DNA of 64,000 nt, taken from the NCBI GenBank assembly GCA_964428355.1, contig CAYRYU010000015.1, positions 1-64,000 of the forward strand, given 5' to 3'. The notes under the pieces were generated by a model that made no database searches, was not told where the DNA came from, and saw only the letters and a list, made by a program, of their open reading frames with translations. The stretch is from CAYRYU01 sp964428355. Its GTDB lineage: Bacteria; Muiribacteriota; Ozemobacteria; Ozemobacterales; Ozemobacteraceae. Every line of letters begins with the position of its first letter. Within the stretch, counting starts at the first letter, position 1. Shown piece by piece: positions 41,467 through 51,300 of this stretch. The position numbers and the translations under genes were made by a program.

Positions 41467-43194
41467 TCACCCCACCAGGACCCTGCCCGTGGGATAACCG
41501 ATTTCCCCGCCCGAGGGCGGTTTGCGAACGGTCAGGGCCAGGGTAAGCGGTCCCACCCGTCCGATGAACATCATCGATATGATCAACAGCCTTCCAATGC
41601 TGGAAAGCTGGGGAGTCAGATTGGCGGAGAGGCCGACCGTTCCGAAAGCGGAAACGACCTCGAACAGGATCTGGGTCAGCGGTTGATCCTCCGTCAGGAG
41701 GAGAAGAAAGGTGTACAAGGTCACCAGCCCGACGGAAATCCCTGTGATCAGGAAAGCTTTCAGGACGGTGTCACGTGGGATGGTCCGCTCGCGGATCACG
41801 ATCTCGGAAAGGCCCTTCATCTGCGTGTCGAGAGCAATGAGAAGCGTGGCGAACGTCGTCGTCTTGATCCCCCCTCCGGTGGAACCGGGGGAAGCACCCA
41901 CGAACATGAGAAACACCATGAAGAAAAGGGACCCGGCCCGCATCATCCCGATGTCGATTGTATTGAAACCGGCTGTCCGGCATGTTACAGACTGGAAAAA
42001 CGCCGCCAGGATCTTTTCCGGGAAGTTCAGGTGGGCCATGGCTGGGGAATTGCTCTCCAGGGCGAGTATCAAAGCTGCCCCGCCCAGTGAGAGGATTATC
42101 GAGGTCACGACCGCCAGCAGGGAATGGACATCGATGGGAGTCTTTTTCCTGCCCAGAAGATAAGCGTTAAGAGTCGCGAGAACCACGAACCCAAGACCAC
42201 CGAGCGTGATCAGGGCGCATATCGTGAGATTGATTACCGGGTCCCAGGAAAATCCCATGAGGCTATCGGAAAAGAGGGCAAAACCCGCGTTGCAGAAAGC
42301 AGAAACGGAGTGGAAGATTCCCAGATACACTGCCTGGGAAATGCTTCCCCCAAGGATCATGTGGAACCTGACCCCCAAAATCAGTGCCCCCGTCACCTCG
42401 ATGAGGATCGTCCAACCGAGGATATCCCTTAGGGTTCCCCTGAGGCTTGTCAGATCCGTTGCGTCGAGAACGTTCTGGAGAAGCGATCGTTCTGAAAGCC
42501 CCATCCGCTTTCCTACCAGCATGGAAACCCCCGCGGAAAGCGTCATGATCCCGAGGCCGCCAATCTGGATCAGCCCAAGGATGACCAGCTGGCCGAAAGC
42601 GGTGAAATAAGTCGGGGTGTCGACAACCACCAGACCGGTCACGCAGACAGCCGAGGTCGAAGTGAACAGGGCAGTGAGGAATGACGGCTTGAAGTCGGAA
42701 GCGACCGAAACGGGCAACACCAGCAGGAAGGAACCGACCAGGATGACTCCGGCGAAACTCCAGGAGATCAGACGCGCCGGGTGCTCGGAGATGCTCTCGG
42801 CGAAGTTTGTCAACGTCCCTCGGCGGAGGTACCGGGAAAAATAGTAGACGACCTGCCGGACCATGAGAATGTGCGCCGGATGGACACCTCCGAAGGTCAG
42901 GGTGAAAAGGGGAACGAAGAACACCAGGTCGACCGCATGGAACCGGACGAATCCATAAAGGGATTTCGATATCAGGACCGCCAGCGCCAGATGGATCAGG
43001 TATGCCGCGTAGATCGGGGCAACAGAAAAAACCTTCAACCGGAAGTACCACTCGACCGAATGATGGGTCGGCTCCATTGCCAAAAGCAACATTCCGTAGA
43101 TCGCGACGAGGTTGAGAACTCTCCGGAGGGTACGGAAAAGCCTTCCGGAAAGGGTTTCGATCTCGCTGGGAGCGATCTCTTCGAGGAGCGCCAT
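41467..43194 (-). CDS. ktrB: K+ transporter membrane subunit (KtrB/TrkH)
   Basis: This encodes 575 residues. The four pore loops of the superfamily are visible, each with a filter Gly: TSAVCVTGLVVVD, SAFCNAGFALFSD, TCRTAGFNTIDI and SAFGTVGLSANLT. An N-terminal part of about 130 residues with extra helices precedes them, making it longer than usual KtrB (about 445). LMFVGASPGSTGGGIKT is the characteristic intramembrane-loop region. It brings K+ into the cell, often with Na+ coupling, under control of KtrA. It begins 62 bp downstream of the kinase gene. Confidence 0.92.
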   Translation of the reverse strand: MALLEEIAPSEIETLSGRLFRTLRRVLNLVAIYGMLLLAMEPTHHSVEWYFRLKVFSVAPIYAAYLIHLALAVLISKSLYGFVRFHAVDLVFFVPLFTLTFGGVHPAHILMVRQVVYYFSRYLRRGTLTNFAESISEHPARLISWSFAGVILVGSFLLVLPVSVASDFKPSFLTALFTSTSAVCVTGLVVVDTPTYFTAFGQLVILGLIQIGGLGIMTLSAGVSMLVGKRMGLSERSLLQNVLDATDLTSLRGTLRDILGWTILIEVTGALILGVRFHMILGGSISQAVYLGIFHSVSAFCNAGFALFSDSLMGFSWDPVINLTICALITLGGLGFVVLATLNAYLLGRKKTPIDVHSLLAVVTSIILSLGGAALILALESNSPAMAHLNFPEKILAAFFQSVTCRTAGFNTIDIGMMRAGSLFFMVFLMFVGASPGSTGGGIKTTTFATLLIALDTQMKGLSEIVIRERTIPRDTVLKAFLITGISVGLVTLYTFLLLLTEDQPLTQILFEVVSAFGTVGLSANLTPQLSSIGRLLIISMMFIGRVGPLTLALTVRKPPSGGEIGYPTGRVLVG

Positions 43195-43255
43195 GCCTAT
43201 CCCGGCTCAGGGGTTCCGCAACGTTCTGGCGGAACACCTATCGGATCGATGCTGT

Positions 43256-46200
43256 TCACAAGTGTTCTATCGATCCCCCGCCCTCGGACTTTTCAGGCGC
43301 GGAGCGGTTTCCGGAAATTGTGTTCGCTCCGAGGCGAGCCTGACTTCCGGAGCCGAATGCGTGAACCCCGAACTTCTGGTTGTCGGTGAACTTGTTGTTC
43401 TCGACCAGGTCGGGCTTTCCGCCGTTGTAGACCATCAAACCGGAAAATGAGTTGCCCGAAAAAGTGTTGGACTGGATTCGGCCACCACCACCCTCGTAAA
43501 CGAGAATCCCGTTCTCGCCGTTCCCGGAAACCGTGTTACCCGAAATGACCGGTGAGGAGCCGCTCTTTACGCCGATTCCGGACCGCCGGTTTCCACTGAT
43601 GGTGTTGCCCTGGAGTGTTCCTCCCGCCCCATCGGTGAACAGGATCCCGTACACTCCGCAGTTTTCGATTTTGTTCCCGCTGATTCGGGGGGAACATCTG
43701 CCCTTGGCAAGGATCCCCATTCCGTTGGTACTCGAGATCTCGTTATCGCTGATGTTCGGACTTCCTCCCGAGACCCCCACCGCTCCTGACCAGTCTGGCT
43801 TCGAGGAAGGCCCGCTGTTTGTGATCCGGCACCCAGAGATCGTGGGTGATCCGCTCTTGACAAGGACCGCATCAGCCATGGAAGACCCCGTGAATTTCAC
43901 GGTCAGATTCCCGATCGAGGCGTTCCCGGAAATCGTGATCGCCGGCCCCGATTTCGATTCGATGACGATTTTGGACCGGTCGCCCTCCCCCTCGATCTTC
44001 ACCTTCCGGGTAATGGTCGAACCGAACGAGTAGNNNNNNNNNNNNNNNNNNNNNNNNNNNNNNNNNNNNNNNNNNNNNNNNNNNNNNNNNNNNNNNNNNN
44101 NNNNNNNNNNNNNNNNNNNNNNNNNNNNNNNNNGTCGCCCTCCCCCTCGATCTTCACCTTCCGGGTAATGGTCGAACCGAACGAGTAGTTTCCGGGGCGG
44201 ATTTTGATCACCGATCCGTCTTTCGATTTCTCGACCGCCTCTTGCAGGGTCGGGAACCCATCGGAGCCTCCAACGAAGACGATACCGGGCTTTTCGGGAG
44301 GCGGCTTGACATCCGGAGGAGGTTTCACATCCGGCGGTGGTTTGACATCCGGGGGGGGGGTGATATCCGGCGGTGTTGGCTTGTCTTCAGGAGGCGGCTT
44401 GACATCCGGAGGCTGAACGGCGGCTTGTGACGCCACCTTCGGAGGTTCGGTCTTCATTGCGAGTTCCAGTTCCTTTCGAAGGCTCTTGAACTCGGGGTCG
44501 TCAGAAAGTCCGGGGAGTCCGCCCGCATCGTCAAGGATTCCCAGTGCCTTCTTGGGGCTCTTTTCCGCTTCGGCCTTCGAGGCGACAAGGAACTTTTCCT
44601 TCAGGGACCGAAGGTGTTTTTCCACCTTGGCACCTTCCCCCAGCTCCCCCAACTCCTTGAGTTTCTCGCCTATCGGGCGGAAGGGACCGGGTTTGGCCTT
44701 CTCGAGCCACTTTTCGATCTCTGGGATCCGCTTTTGCCGGAACTCCTCCCGGCTCTTTCCGATCTTCTCGAAAAACTCCCGGTCTTCGGGGGAATTCCCC
44801 GTGAACAGCTCCTTCGCCGCTTTCTCCACATCGATAAAACCGGCGACGGACTTGATTCCCTTCATCTCGGAACCGAAACGTTTCCGGGCTTCGGCCCTGA
44901 TGCCCAACGCTTCTTCGGTTCCCCCCGCAGCCTCGAGCCTGGCCAATAGCTTCGTGAGTTTCCCGGTGTTCTTCCTGGGGTCCTTCCTGGCAAGACCGAG
45001 TCCCTCGGCCGTGAGATCCATGACCAGGCGGGCTTTTTCTTCAGCCTCTTTCTTCGCGGAGATTCCCGCTTGCAGGGAGGCTATTTCGTCGCGAAGCCTG
45101 GAATCGGCCGGGTCGATGTCGGCCATCGCCTGCAGGAAAGGGAGGCCGGCAACCGGATCCTTGGCCACGGCGGTGTCAAACTGGTTTCGAAGGTTCGTCT
45201 GAAGGGACCGTCGAAGCTCCGCTGCGCTGGATGCGGCTCCGAAATCACCCTCGAGTTTTCCCAACCCCATCCCGATTTCCCTGGCTTGCTCCACGGAAAC
45301 GGGTGAGCCCAAAGTTTTCGTGAGGGATGACACAAGGGAATCGCGGGCGGCGGCCTTCTCCGACTCAACTTTTTCCCTTGCCACGCTTTCGGCCGTCAGC
45401 CTGATTTTTTCCTCCAGCCCCGGAATCCCCGGGAAAACCTGCTGGCCCTTCCGGAACAATTGGACCGCCCCGTTCTTGTCATTCTCGAGGATCCGGTCAC
45501 CTTCGGAAATGAAAACCCCCGCCAACGAACGGAGATTGGCCTCGGCTCCGGCACGGTCACCAAGCTCTTCGAGCTTCCGGCACAGGGCGATCGCGTTTTC
45601 GGGGTCCTGGTCTGGTTTGAGCGCAGCAACCGCCTCCGATGCCCTCTTTGCCGCCTCCGCCACTTCCTGGTTCTTCATCAGCGCTTCCCGACGGATGCGG
45701 ATCGCTTCCTCAGCTTTCCCGATCCTCTGTTCGAGGCCTTCGACGCTTCCGAAGCGGGTCTTGATCTCACCCCAGAACGCCATGGCACGATCAGGATCGC
45801 GTTCCAGGGAGGAATCCCCTTCGTGCAGGAACTGGTCTATCCACTCCCGTTCCGCCTTCTGGACCTCGGACTCGAGCCCAAGACCCGTCATTTCCGCCAG
45901 GGCCCTCGAAAGATCATCGGTTCCGGACGCCGGTTGGATGACGAGAAGAAGCTTCCTTACCCTTTCCCGGGCCGCCTCCCGCTTCGCCTGGAGTTCCAGC
46001 TCGCGGGCGGATTCATCCTCCAACCGCTTGAGCGTCGCCGCCATCGAGGCGTTCGCGGAATCGAGGCGGAGGGATCTTTCCAGAAGACGGATCGCGCTTT
46101 TCCGATCGCCGCTCCCCAGGGCTTTCTGGAAACCCTGCTCCAGTTCGCGGAGGAGTATGGGTTTGAGGGCAAGTGCGACGGGAAGACCCAGGGGGGTCTT

Positions 46201-48192
46201 TTCCATTTCGGCGAGGTTCGCGAAAGCGAGGTCGAGTTCCCCCGAATTCAGGTTCTGTCTGAATTGGTGTTCCAAAGTCCCGAGCCGGTCGCTTTTTCCC
46301 CGGGCGTTAAGGAAGATCACCAGAGTGACCGCGAGAATCGCGACGCTCCCGAAGATCAGGAACGATACCTTCCTGAAACTCCACTTCTCGGAGACTTCCT
46401 CATCCTTCAAGGTCACCCGGAGTGCGGATTTACGGGAAGTCCTCGAGGTCCGGCCGGTGCGTTGCGTTTCATCGGGGCCCTTTGCGATCGAATCGATGAA
46501 CGCTTCCAACGTCGAGATGATTTCCGTGATCTCGGGGCGGGCCTTGGGATCCTTGTCGAGCATCCGGACAAGCAGGGGAATGAGGGGTGCGAATTCGGGT
46601 TGGGGTATTGCCACCTGCTGCGGAAGCGTAGCATTGACATGCTTCATCGCAAGCGATAGTTCCGGAGATTTCCCCGGGTCGGCCTTGAAGGGGACTTCCC
46701 CGAAGATGAATTCCCAGAAGATGATTCCCAGGGAATAGACGTCGGATTTTCCTGTAAGGTCGGCGACCCCCAGGCACTGCTCCGGGGACATGTATTCGGG
46801 AGTTCCGACGGCCATCCCCGGCTTGGTGAGGCGATCTGCGGCTTTGGCGATCCCGAAGTCCATGATCTTGACAACCCCGTCCTTGGTTATCATGATGTTC
46901 GAGGGTTTGATGTCCCTGTGGACGATTCCCTGGGCGTGGCAGGCGGCCACCCCCTCGGCGATCTGGAGAATGAGTGGGGCTACCCTTCCGGGGACCTTCT
47001 GGAAATCGCCTTTCAGCTCGGAGAGAACGCCTCCGTCGATGTATTCCATCACCAGAAAGGGTTTTCCGGTGCCCTTTTCCCTGATGGATGAGTAGACGTT
47101 CAGGACGTTGGGGTGACCGACCGTCGCGAGAAGCTGGCCCTCCCGGATGAACCTCTCGACGAGGGTTTCGTCCTTCCCCGCCTCAGGGGTGAGCGTCTTG
47201 ATGGCAACCACGCGGTTCAGTACCGTGTCGAACGCGCGGTAGACCATACCCATTCCGCCCTGGCCGAGGAGGTCCTGGAGTTTGTAGACCTCGCCGACGG
47301 AATCCTCCCGGGAAGGTTTCAGGATCCCGCCCGGACCATGGTCATCCGAAGTCTGCAGCGCGGCAACCTCGCGTTTCAGGACCTCGATCACCTCGGGAAT
47401 CTCGGGCCGGTCGGCGGGCTTCTTGGCGAGCATCTTCCCGAGAATGCTCACCAGGCGCGAGTTCCGGGGATCGGCCTCCAGGTCTTTCAGGGGGGGAGGC
47501 TCGTTGAGGTGCATCAGAGCTATCGCCAGGGCTGGATCATCCGCCTCGCTGGGAAGCTCGAAAGGCAGTTTTCCCGAAAGGAACTCCCAGAACATCACTC
47601 CGATCGAGTAGATGTCGGCCTTTCCGGTGATCTCGGCTTTCCCGAGACACTGCTCCGGGGACATGTAATGGGGGGTTCCCATCACGACTCCGGTTCTCGT
47701 CTGCTTTTTGTCGGTCCGGGCGATCCCGAAATCGACGATCTTGATCTTCCCTTCCTTGTTCACCAGGATGTTGGCGGGCTTGATATCCCGGTGGATGATC
47801 TTTTTCTGGTGGCAGGAGTGGATTCCGCCAAGGAGCTCCAGGAACTGCATGAGGAGAAGGGGCCTGTTCTCCCGATACTCCGTTCGAAACGCGTCGATGC
47901 TCTTTCCGTCGACGAGCTCCATGACGAGAAAGGGGATCTTCATTTCCTCGTCCACCTCGGATGCGAAGACGGTGATGACGGCTGGATGGTTGATGGTGGC
48001 GAGGATCCGCCCTTCGTTCAGAAAACGTTGGGTGAGTTCGGGAGCCTGGGCGGGGTCTTCGAGCAGGAACTTGATCGCGACCTCCCGGCCCAGGTTGTCG
48101 TCGAAAGCCTTGAACACCTGGCCCATTCCGCCCGCTCCGAGCCGGCCCAGGATCTTGTAATGACCTCCGACGATCTGGTCGTTCCTGATCAT
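43256..48192 (-). CDS. Receptor with two Ser/Thr kinase domains, one membrane helix and an extracytoplasmic beta-helix (interrupted by an assembly gap)
   Basis: Joining the identical 55-bp ends around the 100-N gap gives one frame of about 1593 residues. Kinase 1 (12-270) has K41, HRD at 134-136 and DFG at 154-156. Kinase 2 (302-565) has K332, HRD at 425-427 and DFG at 445-447. Both also have the GxGGMG loop and GTPxYMSPEQ activation segment, so both look active. A membrane helix spans about 609-630. Outside follow about 600 residues of helical, coiled-coil-like sequence, Pro-rich PPPDVK repeats and a right-handed parallel beta-helix starting at FPTLQEAVEKSKDGSVIKI, with repeats such as ISGNTVSGNGENGILVYEG. 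Beta-helices often bind polysaccharide, so cell-wall sensing is plausible. The ATG is preceded by a promoter, not a ribosome binding site. Confidence 0.88.
43979..44188. repeat. Scaffold gap: 100 N between identical 55-bp ends (assembly artefact)
   Basis: Bases 43979-44033 and 44134-44188 are identical and the N run (44034-44133) is exactly 100. Collapsing them joins the kinase frame to the beta-helix frame in register (offset 155, which matches the frame change). So the apparent two genes are one. Confidence 0.9.
44288..44417 (-). repeat. Pro-rich linker repeats in the kinase receptor gene
   Basis: Several copies of an 18-bp unit coding for PPPDVK (variants PPPEDK, PPPDIT, PPPEKP) lie just before the beta-helix. 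The unit encodes a stiff stalk that would hold the beta-helix away from the membrane. Copy number is likely to vary. Confidence 0.7.
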
Positions 48193-48201
48193 GATCCGGA
48201 C

Positions 48202-48230
48202 AGTTTACGACAGTGGATCTGGTTCGTCAA
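48202..48230 (-). promoter_or_regulatory. Promoter of the kinase receptor, leaderless mRNA likely
   Basis: On the minus strand TTGACG (48225-48230) is followed by a 17-bp spacer and TAAACT (48202-48207). The -10 box ends 9 nt before the ATG at 48192, so the transcript would start within about 3 nt of the start codon. No Shine-Dalgarno sequence is present. Confidence 0.65.
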
Positions 48231-48360
48231 GCCTTTCGGGAAGCTGGTTTTGAGCCGATTTGTGGAGTCTCTCGCCTTCGAAGGAACCGCGCCCGGGACT
48301 TGAAATTGGGTGCGGATTTGTGGGAAAATCTCTTTCGATCACGCCCGGGAAAGGGACGAA

Positions 48361-51300
48361 TTGGACCAGGAAACCAGAAAGAGCTTCGACTCGATCGCCC
48401 AGGAACTGGAGAAGCGAAAAGAGGAAAGAAAGACAGGAATCACCCGCAAGAGGTTCCTGCGTCGCAGCATCCGGAGGATTCTGGTTCTCTTTGCGGGGGC
48501 TTTCCTCCTTCTGGCGATGATTTTCCTGGTCAACTTCATCCGGCTCAACAGCGACCTCATCGAAGGAACGATCAAGAAGGGGGTGATCCCCCAGATCACC
48601 CGTGGCGTGATTCCGCTGGAAGTCGGGAAGGTGTCCGGGAACCTGTTCTATGGGATCGAACTGAACCAGCTGGTAATCAGGAACCCCCACTTCTCCACCG
48701 GCGGGGTGATGCTGACGATCCCAAAAATCGCCCTCCGATATTCCCTGTTTGACGTGTTTTTCGGGTCCCTGGTCCTCGAAAGGGTTACTGTCGAGGACCC
48801 CGTTCTCTACCTTTCCCGCGACCCTTCGGGCCTTGCGATCTGGAATTTCAACCCCGGAACCGCCGCCGCCCCCATCGCCCCCCCGCCGGAACCCCCCAAG
48901 ACAAGCTATTGGGAAGGAACCGGGCACACCGAATTCCGAACCGATCGATATTTGAGGTCGATCGAGATAAAAAACCTCACCATTCTCGCACCAAAACCGC
49001 GCGATCTTTTTCCCGACAAGTTCCTGACACGGCTCCTGAGGTTACCCCCAGGGAACCTTAACCTCGGCCAGATCGATGTCACGCTCCGGAAGTTCCCAAA
49101 AAGGGATTTCACCTCGCTCCTTTTGGAAATCGGAAGTCGCGGGAGCCCTTCCGCGATCACCCTTCAAGTGGCCCGGATCAGGCACAAAGGGGATCTGACG
49201 GTTTCCCTTTCCGCCTTCAAGCATCAAATGGAACTTTCGGTGCAGAACGTTGGCCAGCAGGGAAAGCTGGTAACCCTCTTCGACTCCCGGCATCGGGAGC
49301 GGCTCAACCTCAGGTTCGGGTTGAAGCGGGAGCCGTTGCCGGTTCTCAGAAGGATCACCGGGCTGAAAGGAACCCTCGAGATGGGAAGCCTGGAAACCTT
49401 CAGGGAGCTCCTTCCCGAGGGCACCCACATCGCAGGATCGGTGCACATGGATTTCGCCGCATCGGAAGCCGTTCCCCTTTCAGACACTCTTCTGGAACTC
49501 TCGGTAGGGAATGGCGTCCTGAAAACCCCGTGGTTTCCCGAGCTTTCGGAACTTCATCTCGAACTCGCAGCAAAAGAGAGGGTCGCGGAAATCTCCAGCT
49601 TCTCGTGCCGCGTGGGTTCCTTCACGACAACACACTCGGGTTCCCTGACATGGAACGGCCGCTCGGATTTCTCCGCCAGCCTGACCTCTTCCCTTGGCGA
49701 GGAAAAGGTCCGCCTTAAAGCCGGGATCGAGCGAGTGGACCCGGTATCGAGGCGGTTTTCCCTCTCCTTCATCCGGGACCGGGGAAAACTCACCATAGAG
49801 GGGATGCAAGACCAGTCCGGAGGCCTCACCGCCTACAAAGACATCCTCGTGGACGCCCACCTGGATAAGGATGGCAGCCTTTGGGAGATCCTTCCAACGA
49901 AAGTCCTTCCTGCCAGGGTCAAAGAAAAGCTGGCGACTTTCCTCGAGCGGATGGACGTCAGGGGCCCCCTGACCTTCGTCGCCAGGATCCCCTCCCCGAC
50001 CGACCTTCCTGCAGCTTCGGGAACACTTATCCTGGATGGGGCAAAACTGATAAACCGCTCCATGCCACGCGAAACATTGGATTTCGGCGGAAAAGCGCTT
50101 CTTGCTGCCGGCCGCCTCGATCTCGAAACCGTCTTCGCCCGCCTTGACTCCTTGAAAATTGGACTTCAGGGCCATCTGGAGTTCGGAAACGCCTCCGAGC
50201 CCATCAAGGGGTATCTTGTAGATCTGATCGGAAGCATCGAGGATGGGAAGCCGTTCTCCCTGACGGGCAAGCGGCTCGCCGAGCGCCTGGGTCTACCTGG
50301 CCCACCGCCTTTCGATCTGCTCGAGATCGAAGGAAAAGAGCTTTTCAAGACAAGTCTCTCCCACCTCGACGAGGGGCAGAAGGTGAAACTCGCCCTCGAT
50401 AAGGTGCGGTTGAAGCGCAAAGGACGCGTTTTCTCGGCCGATGGTGTCCGCCTGACGGCGGCCTCCTCCGAACGCGTGGATCTTGTCCGGCCCCGACCCC
50501 GCAACCTCGACATTGCAGGTGAAATGAGACTCTTCGGCCTGCCTTTCTCTGCAAAAGCCTCTTTGGACGTCGCTTCGTCACGGTTCAAGGAGTTTTCCCT
50601 CGACGGAAGGGGGGAGGATTTCTCGATCCTGCTTTCCGCTCTCGAGGAATCACCCCCCATCAGAAAATTCTGTGAAGACAATGGATTCAGCCTTGCCGGG
50701 AAATTTGCCCTCTCCCTTTCCGGAAAGGGGGTTTTCGGCCGCCCCTCGATGTCGGGAACAATCCGTTTTCCCCGACTGGAGGCAAAGACCAGACTTGTGG
50801 AAGCTGTACTTCCCTTCGATCTGGCCCTGGATTCCCCTTCCGAGGGCGAGTATCGCGGAAACATAACGACGACCGGCGCAAAGCTGCGCGTAAAGGGAAC
50901 CGAATTCCTGCTCGAAAAAATGAAGGGGAACTTCTCGTTTTCCAAGCCCGCGAAATCCCGGGAAAGGGTTTTGGCCATCGACGCGGGGGTGTCGGTCTTC
51001 GGAACGGAAGGGTCTTTGAAATCCTCCATTCTTCCCAATGACCGCATCATACGATCGCTCTCCATCCGTCTCGAGACCAAACAAGCCGACCGTCTGGCCA
51101 ACGAGATAGCCCGCATCGGGAAGTTCAATATCCCTTTCAACCTCTCGGGAAAATCGGAGCTCGCGATCCAGGCTAGCGGGACCTTTGACGCATTGACAAG
51201 CCGGGGAACGGTTTCGGTGGACGACCTTTGCCTGAAGTTCCCGATCCGTCTCGAGTCGGGGAAAACCCTCGACCTCGATTTCCGGAATTCCTCGGGCGTA

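Noticed and set aside
44288..44417. Tandem 18-bp units as a CRISPR array
   Set aside because: The units are in frame and code for PPPDVK linker repeats within the kinase receptor, with no spacers.
45320..46738. Plus-strand ORF of 472 codons
   Set aside because: It is antisense to the coiled-coil and second kinase region of the receptor and is Ser/Arg-rich, the usual look of a shadow frame.
47113..48303. Plus-strand ORF of 396 codons
   Set aside because: It is antisense to the first kinase domain, whose motifs are unmistakable.
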